This document shows, piece after piece, positions 25,491 to 34,637 of a DNA stretch of 64,000 bases. The stretch is taken from assembly GCF_002154505.1 (NCBI RefSeq), contig NZ_MUBM01000086.1, positions 1 to 64,000 of the forward strand. Reading direction: 5' to 3'. Source of the stretch: Streptomyces carpinensis (GTDB taxonomy: Bacteria; Actinomycetota; Actinomycetes; Streptomycetales; Streptomycetaceae). A program made the position numbers and the translations under genes. The notes under the pieces are model-generated. The model was not told where the DNA came from, searched no databases, and was given only the letters and a program-made list of their open reading frames with translations. Positions within the stretch are counted from its first letter, which is position 1; each line of letters opens with the position of its first letter.

Positions 25491-26120
25491 CTACGTCGGC
25501 GCTTGCTTGAAGGCGGTGACCAGCTCGGTCGTGGTGAGGATCGCGTGCGCGAAGGTGGGGCCGATCAGTTCGTGCGCGGCGTGCATCATCTCGGGTGTGT
25601 AGGCCGCGGTGGCGTCACGGACAAGGGTCACGTGGTAGCCGAGCTCCATCGCGAAACGCGCGGTGGTCTCGACGCAGGTGTTCGCCAGCACCCCGACGGC
25701 CACCACATGTGTGATGCCGTGCTGCCTGAGCCGCATGTCCAGATCGGTGTTGGCGAATCCGCTCTGGGCCCAGTGTTCGTGCACGACGAGGTCACCTGCC
25801 TGCGGCTGGAAGTCCGTGTGGAACTCCCCTCCCCAGGTGCCCAGAGCGAACGTGTGCTGCGTCTGGATTCTCCGCTGGGTCGGATTCGGGTGGTCCCAGG
25901 CGTCGTAGTCGCCGGGCCGCCAGCGGCGGTGCGGCACGAAGACCACCTGCAAGCCGGCCTCCCGTGCGGAGGCGATCACGGTACGCAGATTGTCCAGCAG
26001 GCCGACCTGCGTCGCGACGGGCTTCAGGCGCTGCCAGACCTTGCCTCCCTCGGAGAGGAAGTCGTTGTAGGGATCGATGAGCATGACCGCCGTGCGGCAC
26101 GGGTCGTAGGCCTCGATCAC
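25491..26120 (-). CDS. isochorismatase-fold cysteine hydrolase
   Basis: 209 aa with the cysteine-hydrolase triad elements: Asp in 'AVMLIDPYNDFL', a Lys/His region around 'VVHEHWAQSGFANTDLDMRL' and the nucleophile in 'VGVLANTCVETTARFAMELG'. The family hydrolyses isochorismate, nicotinamide, N-carbamoyl compounds or biuret; the individual substrate cannot be assigned. It stands alone. Confidence 0.88.
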   Translation of the reverse strand: MIEAYDPCRTAVMLIDPYNDFLSEGGKVWQRLKPVATQVGLLDNLRTVIASAREAGLQVVFVPHRRWRPGDYDAWDHPNPTQRRIQTQHTFALGTWGGEFHTDFQPQAGDLVVHEHWAQSGFANTDLDMRLRQHGITHVVAVGVLANTCVETTARFAMELGYHVTLVRDATAAYTPEMMHAAHELIGPTFAHAILTTTELVTAFKQAPT

Positions 26121-26278
26121 GGTATCTCCTCACCCTCTGGGCAACCGACATCAACGCGGAACAGGGGAAGCCGTCCCGCACCGTAGCGGCGGACGGGTCG
26201 ACGTGACGAGCCGGAACGAGCGGCCGCTCACGGGCCCGTGGCGCGCCAACGCCGTCCGCTCGTCGCGACGGGGAAGGT

Positions 26279-27082
26279 TCACGTGGGGTGCTCTCGCTCC
26301 CATACGGCTCTGGTGACAGCGGACGGGCGGGGCAGCAACTGTCCGTCGAGGTGGAGATCCACGCGCTCGTTGTAGAAGGCGACCAGGCCGGCGATGGGCG
26401 TTACCTGCCGGGTCGGGAAGTCGTACGACCAGGCGAGGTCGGGGTAGGTGTCCGTGTCGGTTGTGACGGACCAGTAACCGCTGGTCCTGCCCTTGTACGG
26501 GCAGCTGGTGACGGTGTCGGTGGGCTGCATGCGTGTCCAGTCGATGTGCACCCGGTCGAGGTAGTGGCGCGTCGGGAGGCCCGTCTCCAGCACCATGACC
26601 GAGGACGGTGCGTCCGCGAGCACCACTCCGTCGAGCATGACGCGGACACCGCGGCCCGACCGCAGTGCGTCGACGCGGGTGTAGGGGCTGCGCGGATGAA
26701 CGAACACCTGCTCGTCCTCCTCGAACCATGCGTCGATGGCCTCCCAGCGGAAACTGGCAGTGCCGTGGATACCGGACGGCGTGTCCTCAGCCCACTCCCA
26801 GGCCGCTCCCGGTCGGGAGAGCGAGCCCAGTCGAAGGGTGTGACGCCGCGCCGTGCCGACCCGCAGAGCCATGGTTCGGCCCTCGTCGAGCAGAGCCCCA
26901 TCGCGGATGTCCTCCCACGGGATGCAGTACTGCGGGTAGCCCGGCCACAGCCACACATAGCGGGCCCGCACGGTGTCGAAGACGGGAAGGCCGGCCACGT
27001 AGCCGCGGACGCGGCGCGGCACAGGCTCCACATGGCCGACCGGGACGATCATCTGCGGGTAGTCCGGTGCGTGCTGCTCCAT
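26279..27082 (-). CDS. tandem DUF427-domain protein
   Basis: 267 aa with two copies of the DUF427 beta-fold: about residues 35-135 ('FDTVRARYVWLWPGYPQYCIPWEDIRDGALL') and 150-255 ('VMLDGVVLADAPSSVMVLET', 'CPYKGRTSGYWSV'). The second has the canonical CPYKG motif; the first is divergent and lacks it. DUF427 proteins are common in actinomycetes and fungi and are of unknown biochemistry. Confidence 0.85.
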   Translation of the reverse strand: MEQHAPDYPQMIVPVGHVEPVPRRVRGYVAGLPVFDTVRARYVWLWPGYPQYCIPWEDIRDGALLDEGRTMALRVGTARRHTLRLGSLSRPGAAWEWAEDTPSGIHGTASFRWEAIDAWFEEDEQVFVHPRSPYTRVDALRSGRGVRVMLDGVVLADAPSSVMVLETGLPTRHYLDRVHIDWTRMQPTDTVTSCPYKGRTSGYWSVTTDTDTYPDLAWSYDFPTRQVTPIAGLVAFYNERVDLHLDGQLLPRPSAVTRAVWEREHPT

Positions 27083-27276
27083 GATGCGTTCCCTCGTAGC
27101 GTCTCATGCCGGACCTGGACGGCCGAAAGCCGTACACGGCCCGACGGCACCAGGCAATCACGGGGGCGGCTGTCCGGCACCCCGAGCATCGGACAGGCCG
27201 GATGGCCTGTCGGAGGTGACCGCTAACGTTCTTGCGACGTGAAACCGCGCCGGCGGCTGACTCGGAGGGGTGCAGG

Positions 27277-27720
27277 ATGGGTGCTTCGGCCTGGGACTAC
27301 TACGTGCCCTACCAGGCGGATCTCGGCGCCGCGCTGGAGGAGTTGCACCAGCGGGTGTTCCTCGCCGGTGACTACTACTGGGTGCGCGGCGACGACTCGC
27401 TTCCCGAGGAGGAGCGCCGCCCACGACCTTCCACTCCGGACGAATTGTGGGCCGACGAGTGGACGCAGCACTCCGGCACCCACTCGGTCCTCGACGTCTT
27501 CCACGTGCAACGCGAGGACGAGGAGCCCGAGGTCTGTGCCGTACAGCCGGTGACCGCCGAAGAGGCCCGGAAGGCCGCCGGCACCGAACGGCTCACCCGC
27601 GCACACGTCCCGGCGATCCAAGACCTTGCCCGCGACCGCTGGTACGGACGCTGCGCAGTACTCCACGACGACCACGGAAGACCACAGGAGATCTACTTCT
27701 GGGGTTGGTCCGGAGACTGA
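27277..27720 (+). CDS. conserved hypothetical protein (147 aa)
   Basis: An acidic soluble protein ('MGASAWDYYVPYQADLGAAL', 'DVFHVQREDEE', ending 'HGRPQEIYFWGWSGD') from ATG 27277. No signal peptide, membrane helix or catalytic motif. The style (aromatic, acidic, solitary) resembles immunity or housekeeping DUFs scattered in Streptomyces genomes. I do not recognise a function. Confidence 0.65.
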   Translation: MGASAWDYYVPYQADLGAALEELHQRVFLAGDYYWVRGDDSLPEEERRPRPSTPDELWADEWTQHSGTHSVLDVFHVQREDEEPEVCAVQPVTAEEARKAAGTERLTRAHVPAIQDLARDRWYGRCAVLHDDHGRPQEIYFWGWSGD

Positions 27721-27832
27721 GCCATGCATCCGGCGGCTGCGGCAGGGCACGCGCACTGTGCCGCCAAGCATCACGAACGTTGCGACGGAAATGCCGTTGA
27801 GCTCGTGGCCGGCGGCCCGGAAGACTGCTGCC

Positions 27833-28261
27833 ATGAGCCTGCGGCGCTTCGTCTTCGTCGATCCCGACGGCATCAGCGGCGGCGGTTGGCTGTATGTGGT
27901 GGTCGAGGCGAAGACCGGCGTCCTCTACCAGCAGCAGTACGGCGGAACCGCCTGTCGGCAGGGACAGGCGGAGGGCTTCCTGGTGCCGCTGTTCGGCCCG
28001 GACGAGCTGGACGCGCTGCGCGAGCTGTTCGAGAGGGACTTCCGTGGTGCCGGCACATGGAACTACGCGTGGCCGGACGACGAACGCGACAGACTCCGCG
28101 GGATCATCGAAGTCATCCGCTACTGGACGTGCGACGGGACCACCGAGGAGCCTCACGGCCTACGGTTGGACGAGAGCCGGATGCACGAGGCGGACGAGGC
28201 GTGGGTCCCGGTGATCACACCGGACGGCCCGGGCGTGTTGCCGTGGTTCAACTCCGACTGA
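27833..28261 (+). CDS. DUF6210-like protein
   Basis: A 142-aa soluble protein ('RFVFVDPDGISGGGWLYVVV', 'YQQQYGGTACRQGQAEGFLV', 'WNYAWPDDERDRLRGIIEVI'). I recall this pattern as DUF6210. No catalytic residues are evident. It follows another small hypothetical gene on the same strand with a 112-bp gap. Confidence 0.65.
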   Translation: MSLRRFVFVDPDGISGGGWLYVVVEAKTGVLYQQQYGGTACRQGQAEGFLVPLFGPDELDALRELFERDFRGAGTWNYAWPDDERDRLRGIIEVIRYWTCDGTTEEPHGLRLDESRMHEADEAWVPVITPDGPGVLPWFNSD

Positions 28262-28361
28262 GCTCGGCCGGGCACGTCGGTTCCACGACAGGTCCTACTA
28301 GGTCCGGTCCTACGTCTGCGGCCTGTTACGCCGCTGTGCGGCCTCACCTACCGTCCTGACC

Positions 28362-29370
28362 ATGGATAAGACAGCCATACTCGACGAGGCGCTCCAGCGG
28401 CTGCACAGTTCCGGGCCGGAGCGGCTCGGGCGGCTCACCAACCACGCGCCGATGGCCGTCGAGGCCCTCGCCGCGCACGGTCGGGCCGGCTCGGTGCACC
28501 GGTGGCTCGACCTGTACACACGCAAGCTTGAGGAGTTCCCGTCCGGTGTCGAGCCGGTCACGGCCGCCAACTGGCGTGCCGCTCGGCGATTCCCGTCGAG
28601 CCGCAGACTGGATCGGCTACCTCGGCCGCGAGATCGCCGAGCGCCCCTGGCGCGACGTGCTCACTGAGTGGTGGCCCCGTCTCCTGCCCGGCATGTACGG
28701 CGGCTCGACCCACCCGGTGATCCGGGTGGGTCACGCCGTGCGCACTCTTCTGGCCGACGACGTCACCGAACCACGTCTGACCGAGCTTGCCCACGGCCTC
28801 GGTTACTGGGCCGCCCGCTACCACCCGGTCGCGGACCTCGCCCCGCTGCCCGGTGCCGACAGCGCAGCCGCCGCCCTGGACGCGGTGGCGCCCATCGCCG
28901 CACGGGAGGGCGGCTTCCCCGACCGGCTCGGCCGCGTCACGGGCCTGCCCCGGTGGGCGGCCGCGGTCACGGACCCGCACGAGGCGCGACGCCGTCTCAC
29001 CGAACTGGTGCGGGCGGCCACGCACCGGTACGCCACCCACGGCCACGGAGAGGAGACGATGCTGGTCCACGCGGCCACGGCCCCCAACGCCGTGCTGCGC
29101 ACCCTCCCCGCGCTCCCGCCTGGCCTGTGGGCACCGAGCCTGCGGGCCGCCTGGACGGCATCCGCGGCAGTGACCGCGATGTACGCACCCGACACCCCGG
29201 TCGCCTACACGCCACCGGGCACCCTCATCCCCGAGGAGGTCTTCGAGCGGGCCCTGTCGCACGGCGACGAACACGTCATCAAGCTGACCGACACAGCCCT
29301 CGACGTCGGCGACGAACAGGCACTGACGGCCGCACTGCGCTCCATCGAGCTGAGCGAACCGCTGGTCTGA
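28362..29370 (+). pseudogene. questin-oxidase-like (DUF4243) gene with one frameshift
   Basis: Codons from ATG 28362 read 'LTNHAPMAVEALAAHGRAGS' and 'YTRKLEEFPSGVEPVTAANW', then the protein continues one frame over from about 28575 as 'LGDSRRAADWIGYLGREIAE' to the stop at 29370. A single extra base near 28575-28585 explains the break. The joined product (about 335 aa) is of usual length and has the His-rich N-terminal 'NHAPMA' typical of questin oxidases, enzymes that open anthraquinone rings. Either a young pseudogene or a sequencing error; the rest of the frame is intact. Confidence 0.75.
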
Positions 29371-29504
29371 AGGCCGTCCCGCAACTGCCGGTTGCACCCG
29401 CGGAGGGAAGCTCGAAACCTGGTGGCCGCCGTCCTCGAGCAGTCGATACGGTCGGGCTCCCGGCCGGCCGCATCGGCGGCTACCCCGTCCAGAGAGCGAT
29501 TCCC

Positions 29505-29855
29505 GTGACCAGCCAAGCAACGACGACCCTGTGGCGTCCCAGCGGACCCAAGGAACTGGAGCTGGTACGTGAGCTGGACTGGCGTGCCTGGCCGCCCCGG
29601 CTTCCCGAGCAGCCGATCTTCTACCCGGTCCTCAACGAGGACTACGCCGTCAGGATCGCGCGAGACTGGAACGTGAAGCATGACGGCGCAGGCTTCGTCA
29701 CCCGGTTCGAAGTCGAGTCCGGCTTCCTGCGCAGGTATCCGGTCCGGCAGGCGGGCGGACAGACGATCGTCGAGCTGTGGGTACCGGCCGAGGAACTGGA
29801 CGAGTTCAACGCTCACATCATCGGCAGGATCGAGCTGGTCCACGAGTTCCACTGA
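29505..29855 (+). CDS. conserved hypothetical protein (annotated elsewhere as ADP-ribosylation/crystallin J1-like)
   Basis: A 116-aa protein from GTG 29505 ('LWRPSGPKELELVRELDWRA', 'QPIFYPVLNEDYAVRIARDW', 'IVELWVPAEELDEFNAHI'). I recall close relatives carrying the automatic label ADP-ribosylation/crystallin J1, but no ADP-ribosyl hydrolase metal site is visible, so that label should not be trusted. Widespread in actinomycetes; function unknown. Confidence 0.7.
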   Translation: MTSQATTTLWRPSGPKELELVRELDWRAWPPRLPEQPIFYPVLNEDYAVRIARDWNVKHDGAGFVTRFEVESGFLRRYPVRQAGGQTIVELWVPAEELDEFNAHIIGRIELVHEFH

Positions 29856-30077
29856 GCTGCCAAGGCTCCGTGACGTGGCGTCGCGACCCGACACGACTTA
29901 CCGCACAGCCCATTTGACTTGCGGTCGTTCGCTCGGCTGTTCAGGGTCTCGAAGTCCGGGGCCGACCGGATCGTCAACCGCCGGTGACCGGCTCGGTGAC
30001 CTGGCACGGGTCACGGAACACCGGTGGCCGCGCGGTCATGCCACAGATGGTCCGTGACTCCCGGATGCCGCAAGCCC

Positions 30078-30797
30078 TCAGGCGACGGCTCCAGCCTCAG
30101 CGCCTGCGGGGGTGAGGGCGAGGACTCCGGTGCCGCGCACCCGCGTGTCCTTCGTCAGTGTGAGCGGGCTGGGTCCCAGGGCAGCGGCGATCTCGGGAGC
30201 GAGATGGAACGCGACCGACGTCCATTCGCTCTCGGACTCGTCGTCGGCGTCCTCGCCCCAAGTGGGCGACAGCATCAGCTGCTCGCGTCGGGACCTTTCC
30301 AGTGGCAGCGGTTCACCCCGTGTGAAGCCCGCGTCCTCGGCCTCCCCGGTTGCGCAGTACCGCCGGAGCACGGCACCGTGCTCAGCGACGAGCCAGGCAG
30401 AACCATCGCCCTGCGCACCGTAGTAGTACGCCTGCGCCCGGCCGTAGCGTGCGCTCAGCTCGGTGCACAGTCGCAGCATCTCGTCTGCGCGCTCGGCGCC
30501 GCACGGATCGCACCACCAGCCGATGACGAGCGTCCACCCGTCGACTTCGGGGCTCACGTACACCCGGGCAAGGCCATCGGGATTTCCGTCCGCATCTCCG
30601 TGGCCGTCCTCGTCGATGACCGACTCGGCTTCCGCGAACGTCACTGGTCTGGGTCGGGTGAGCCCCAGCATCGCCATGACTCCTGCTTGATCACCGGTCG
30701 GTACCGCGATCCAGGACAGCCAGCATGTCGCCAGGGGCCTTGGCCGATCGTCTGCCGAGATGTGCACGGACACACGATGCCACGCCGCTGTCCGCAC
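30078..30797 (-). CDS. hypothetical protein (239 aa), actinomycete family
   Basis: A soluble acidic protein with 'RVYVSPEVDGWTLVIGWWCD', 'LSARYGRAQAYYYGAQGDGS', 'WLVAEHGAVLRRYCATGEAE'. The start is uncertain: GTG 30797 as given, or one of two GTGs 24-30 bases in. No transmembrane segment or catalytic signature. The composition and style resemble SUKH/immunity-like proteins, but I cannot assign it. Confidence 0.65.
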   Translation of the reverse strand: MRTAAWHRVSVHISADDRPRPLATCWLSWIAVPTGDQAGVMAMLGLTRPRPVTFAEAESVIDEDGHGDADGNPDGLARVYVSPEVDGWTLVIGWWCDPCGAERADEMLRLCTELSARYGRAQAYYYGAQGDGSAWLVAEHGAVLRRYCATGEAEDAGFTRGEPLPLERSRREQLMLSPTWGEDADDESESEWTSVAFHLAPEIAAALGPSPLTLTKDTRVRGTGVLALTPAGAEAGAVA

Positions 30798-30963
30798 CCT
30801 GAGACCAGGTCAGAACTCAAGCCGACCCGGTGATCCCGAGGCCACTGTCGGGCCGGCAGAGGGGATCGCGAACGGAAGGAACCACGAGCACCGACACACC
30901 GCCTGGCAGGATGGGCGTGGCTTCCGGCACGCATCGGTCGAAGAGACCAGGCCCGACGCAATG

Positions 30964-31017
30964 AACCGGCCCCGGCCCGCCCTGGAAGGGGCGCGCCGGG
31001 GCCGGTTCGGATCGCCG
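30964..31017. terminator. strong bidirectional terminator
   Basis: Perfect 13-base arms AACCGGCCCCGGC (30964-30976) and GCCGGGGCCGGTT (31005-31017) around a 28-base loop. It lies 35 bases downstream of the small secreted-protein gene on the minus strand. Confidence 0.85.
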
Positions 31018-31051
31018 CCGCTACGGGCGGGTGCCGGCGTCAGCTACCGGG

Positions 31052-31312
31052 TCAGCGGTGGCAGTCGCGGTGGACGGGGCGCCAGGCGCGGGTCCAGTGG
31101 CCGGGGTGCCAGCGGTGGTGCCGGTCGCGGAATGCCGGGTGCCACTGGCGTGCCCACTGGCCCCGCGCGTCCTGGCAGTGGTGCGACGCCACCGGCGGCC
31201 GGTGGTGCTGCGGCGCGGCCGACGCGGTGCCGACCGTGCCGACGAGCGCGCCCGCGGCCAGAGCCACCGTCGCCGCCCCCAGGGCCGCGGCCCTCTTCAA
31301 CCCGTTGATCAT
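31052..31312 (-). CDS. small secreted His-rich protein
   Basis: An 86-aa precursor from ATG 31312 with GGAAAGG upstream. The signal peptide is clear ('LKRAAALGAATVALAAGALV', cleavage near Ala-Ser-Ala-Ala). The mature chain of about 53 residues is rich in His, Trp and Arg ('HHCQDARGQWARQWHP', 'DRHHRWHPGHW') with two Cys. It may bind metal or nucleic acid, or may simply be a structural exoprotein. It has its own terminator and an AT-rich upstream region. Confidence 0.78.
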   Translation of the reverse strand: MINGLKRAAALGAATVALAAGALVGTVGTASAAPQHHRPPVASHHCQDARGQWARQWHPAFRDRHHRWHPGHWTRAWRPVHRDCHR

Positions 31313-31794
31313 GTTCAGACCTTTCCGTACGAACCGGGGCTGGCGCCCCGTCACTGCCCGAACCATTCGGCCGGGCACGGACTGATCTTTGCTCTCCGAC
31401 GCGACCAAATCACCGCAGAACACTGTCTGTTACGAAATACCAATCAATTTCTCATTGGGCTCAAATACTCATATAAATACGTCGATAGGGTGCAGTGCAC
31501 TAGAATGGTCGGCCGCCGGCAGTCATGAGCGAGCGGCTCGGTTCACGGGCTTGCCGACTGAGCCGCTCAGGCGATGCCCGCGCGGGCGAGGACGAGGACG
31601 ATTCGGTGGCCCAGGATTACGGGCGGGTCGGTATCGTTCCAGGTCAGACAACCGGTGGCCGGCTCGACAATCGCCTCACCAGCCTGCCACGCCCACCCGT
31701 GTGCGGTTCAACTGGGCTGCCACACCGAGGGCTTGTGGGGACAGGTGTGAACCGACGTCCAGACCATCCCACCGACCGGGCGACGGTGAATAAC
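31313..31794. other. 480-bp region with an AT-rich patch
   Basis: It contains the promoter region of the secreted-protein gene. Bases about 31400-31500 are far more AT-rich than anything nearby (for example CATATAAATAC at 31470-31480), unusual in this DNA. From 31520 composition is normal and no gene is supported. Confidence 0.55.
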
Positions 31795-32562
31795 CTACTT
31801 ACCGGCGTGCGCCGTGAGCAGAGGCTGGAAGAAGCCCGTCTCCTGCGGCATGCGCCACCGAGGGGCCACAAACCCAGCCTCGGCCACGAGGCCGGCCAGC
31901 CTGTCGCGGCCGAGCGCCCAGGAGACGGTCCGACGGACCCGGACACGCCACTCTCCGGCTGCCGGCAGGAGTTGGAAATGCTCCAAGTCGTAGTGTTCGC
32001 CGTCCTCGTGCCAGTGCCAGAGCTGGAAGGTGACGGTCCGTTCTCCATCGCCCGCGTACCGATGGACCTGCGGAGGCGCCGAAGCCGGCCGGCTGCGCAA
32101 CAGGTCGTCATAGGCGCGCGTGCTGACCATCAACAAGCCCCCGGGACGCAGTACGCGGCGCATCTCCGCCAGCGCGGCATGAACGTCCTGCTCCGTCAGA
32201 AGATGGGGAAGGGAGTTGTCGGCGCAGACGACGGCGTCGAACCGGGCGTCGGGAAACGGGAGGCGTCGCATGTCGGCGGCGGCTGTGCGCAGCGTGACAT
32301 CCCGCTGGGCGGCCTCACGGGCAGCACGGGCGGCGGCGCGGGGGCTGAGGTCCGTCCCGATGACGCGATGCCCGCGCAACGCCAGCCCGATGGCCTGTGT
32401 GCCGATGCCGCAGGAGCAGTCGAGCACCGCCGTACGGTCCTGACCTATCAGGGCGTGCAGAGCTTCCCCCTGCCGGCGAATGCCCGCGTCCCAGTCTGCG
32501 TAGATCAGGTGGTAGTCGTCGGCCAGGTCGTCGTAAAACTGTGCCACCGAGTTCTCGGGCAT
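31795..32562 (-). CDS. class I SAM-dependent methyltransferase
   Basis: 255 aa. An N-terminal 'FYDDLADDYHLIYADWDAGI' precedes motif I 'VLDCSCGIGTQAIGLALRGH', the acidic loop 'IGTDLSP', 'FDAVVCADNSLPHL' and '[20 protein letters not shown]'. The N-terminus and 'DCSCGIGTQ' resemble glycine/sarcosine N-methyltransferase-like enzymes. The substrate is unassigned. Single gene with no regulator beside it. Confidence 0.87.
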   Translation of the reverse strand: MPENSVAQFYDDLADDYHLIYADWDAGIRRQGEALHALIGQDRTAVLDCSCGIGTQAIGLALRGHRVIGTDLSPRAAARAAREAAQRDVTLRTAAADMRRLPFPDARFDAVVCADNSLPHLLTEQDVHAALAEMRRVLRPGGLLMVSTRAYDDLLRSRPASAPPQVHRYAGDGERTVTFQLWHWHEDGEHYDLEHFQLLPAAGEWRVRVRRTVSWALGRDRLAGLVAEAGFVAPRWRMPQETGFFQPLLTAHAGK

Positions 32563-32818
32563 GGAGCGAGGCTACCGTGCGGGATTGCCGGAGGCACTGG
32601 TTATGCCGGTGCTCCATGGTCGCCTGGACACCCTCTGCCGAGCACGCCGCTGCCAGTTCTCGCGAACATCCGCGAGCGTGCTGATCGCCGACTGCTGCCG
32701 AAACCCGCCGACAGCCGGCAAGCGCCGCTACCGAAGGTGAACGAAGCCACCCTCTCCATCGAGCAGCATCACCAGCGCGTGCTTCAGCCCGATGAGGATG
32801 GCTGCGGCGCGCGTGTGG

Positions 32819-33202
32819 TCAGAGGGGCTGGAGCCGGCGGCGCAGGAGGCAGAACACGTTGCCTTCCGGGTCGGCCAGGACGTGCCAGCTCTCGGTGCCG
32901 GTCTGGCCGACGTCGGCGGGCTTGGCGCCGAGCGCGAGCAGCCGCTCCAGCTCGGCGTCCTGGTCGCGGTCGGTGGCGTTGACGTCGATGTGAAGCGGCA
33001 GCTTCCCGGTCCGCGGGTCACTGCTCGGGCTGAGGATGAGGGTGGGCTGCGGGCCGCCGAAGCCGGCGTCGGGCGGCCCGATCTCGATGCTTCCGTCGTC
33101 CTCCCGGCCGAGTTCGACGTAGCCGAGGACCTGGCTCCAGAAAGCGGCGAGGCGTTCGGGGTCGGCGGCGTCGAGGACCAGCTCACTGATGCGGCATGCC
33201 AT
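32819..33202 (-). CDS. VOC-family (glyoxalase-like) protein
   Basis: A 127-aa protein with two beta-alpha-beta-beta-beta modules ('RISELVLDAADPERLAAFWS', then 'LPLHIDVNATDRDQDAELER', ending 'LADPEGNVFCLLRR'). Start ATG 33202. Proteins of this 'glyoxalase-like' subgroup bind a metal or an antibiotic such as bleomycin; no substrate can be read. It is followed 50 bp upstream on the same strand by the GNAT gene. Confidence 0.87.
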   Translation of the reverse strand: MACRISELVLDAADPERLAAFWSQVLGYVELGREDDGSIEIGPPDAGFGGPQPTLILSPSSDPRTGKLPLHIDVNATDRDQDAELERLLALGAKPADVGQTGTESWHVLADPEGNVFCLLRRRLQPL

Positions 33203-33253
33203 GCCCGCCAGTGTAGGTGGACAACTCCCGCCGGGCGATCGCATTTTGCTTGC

Positions 33254-34120
33254 TCAGGCGTCCCGGCGCCGGTCCCGGATCTCAGGGCGTTGCTCGAAGC
33301 CGGCTGACGTGTAGGTGGCGACGGCGCCGACGTTGGAGCTCGGGGTGCAGACGATCGCGCTCGACGAGCCCAGCTCCCGGAGCGCGGCCGCCGCGGCGAC
33401 GGTGATCGCCTTGCCGTAGCCGTGACCGCGGTGTTCCCGGTCCACGCCCATCGGCTCGAGCAGCCCGGGCTTTCCCGGACCGGCGGACCACACCGTCACC
33501 GCCGCCACCGCGTTGCCCTGATCGTCGTACGCGACCAGACACCGGGCGTCGGCGTACGGCAGTCCGGCCGCCATCGCGTACCAGTGCTCGTCCGTGAACG
33601 TCGACCTGTCGAACGATGCGCGCTGCACGGCGGTCCGCACGTGCGCCTGCTCCGGCCCGATCACCTCGATCCGCACGCCTGGGTCCTCCACCGGCTCCGT
33701 GAGGTCGCGGCGCAGCGGCGTCCACGGCTCGTCAGCGCTCCAGCCGTCCTCGAACAGCAGATCTTGGACGAGCGCACCCATCGGCGCCTCGACGTACACC
33801 TTCCCCTCCATCAGTACGCCGCGCTCCGGTTCGGTCACGTCCTCAACCAGTCGCTGCGCCAGCTCCTCGTCCCGCTGAACGTCCGGCGCGATCGTCAGCC
33901 GCAACAGCTCGGGACCGTCCAGCAGCCCGACGGCGAGGATCCGTCCGTCCCGGCTCCAGGTCCGGACCGCAGCGGCCGTCGCCTGTGCACCGAACCGCCA
34001 GAACCAGCCCAGATCCCCCGGATGCAGTTGCATAGGCGCCCCGTCGTACTGCCACTCCCGCAGCACGCCCACAGCCTCGCCCAACCCGTCGACTCCCGGC
34101 TTGCCCGACACAATCGCCAT
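33254..34120 (-). CDS. two-domain GNAT N-acetyltransferase
   Basis: A 288-aa protein from ATG 34120. The C-terminal GNAT domain carries the acetyl-CoA loop 'DREHRGHGYGKAITVAAAAA' and 'NVGAVATYTSAGFEQR'. The N-terminal half (about 1-140) looks like a degenerate second GNAT copy ('WFWRFGAQATAAAVRTWSRD'). The substrate is unknown; such proteins often acetylate small amines or antibiotics. Confidence 0.85.
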   Translation of the reverse strand: MAIVSGKPGVDGLGEAVGVLREWQYDGAPMQLHPGDLGWFWRFGAQATAAAVRTWSRDGRILAVGLLDGPELLRLTIAPDVQRDEELAQRLVEDVTEPERGVLMEGKVYVEAPMGALVQDLLFEDGWSADEPWTPLRRDLTEPVEDPGVRIEVIGPEQAHVRTAVQRASFDRSTFTDEHWYAMAAGLPYADARCLVAYDDQGNAVAAVTVWSAGPGKPGLLEPMGVDREHRGHGYGKAITVAAAAALRELGSSSAIVCTPSSNVGAVATYTSAGFEQRPEIRDRRRDA

Positions 34121-34367
34121 ACCCCCGATCACACACCACCGCGCCGGCGGCCCGCACCCGGTTTCCGGCCGGTTGGCGCGGTAGGGCGGGTGGATTCGGG
34201 AAGGGGCACGAGGCGGGCTCGATGATGCCTGAAGTCCGGAGCGGTTCCGCGTGCACGACGGCTGCGAGCGGACCACGCGCGACGACGACCACTGAACCAC
34301 GGACGTCGGCATCAGCGCCGGACTGACGACCTACGCTTGCTGCTGCCCCAGGGGCGGGGCCGACGAT

Positions 34368-34550
34368 GCTGACCTGGAAGCGTTCCGCGGCCCGCCGCAG
34401 CGGCCATCCGTCGTCCACGACACACCGGGCCAGACGCAGCCTGCCGGTCGGAATCAGCGGGGCATTACGGTGGGACACGAGGGCCTCCTGCGATCGGGCG
34501 TAGATGTCGCAATCCACACCGAACCCAGAAGGCCCTCACCTGTTCAAGCA
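34368..34550 (-). mobile_element. IS481-family insertion sequence, 5' end only
   Basis: On the minus strand the sequence begins with an IS end (CAGGTGAGGGCCTTCTGGGT) and a GTG start at 34478. It continues with a transposase N-terminus 'VSHRNAPLIPTGRLRLARCV' and 'RRAAERFQVS', typical of IS481 transposases. Similarity stops at about 34368; the integrase core and the other end are missing. Confidence 0.75.
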
Positions 34551-34637
34551 CCCAGCACGCGTGTCACCAACGTCCCGGGACAGCACACCTAGGCCTGCCC
34601 GGCGAGGGGATGCCTTCACGTCTCGGCTCGGCGGAAC

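Noticed and set aside
30078-30797. Toxin-immunity pair with the neighbouring small genes
   Set aside because: No toxin domain, export signal or RHS/WXG module is visible anywhere in the run; resemblance in style alone is insufficient.
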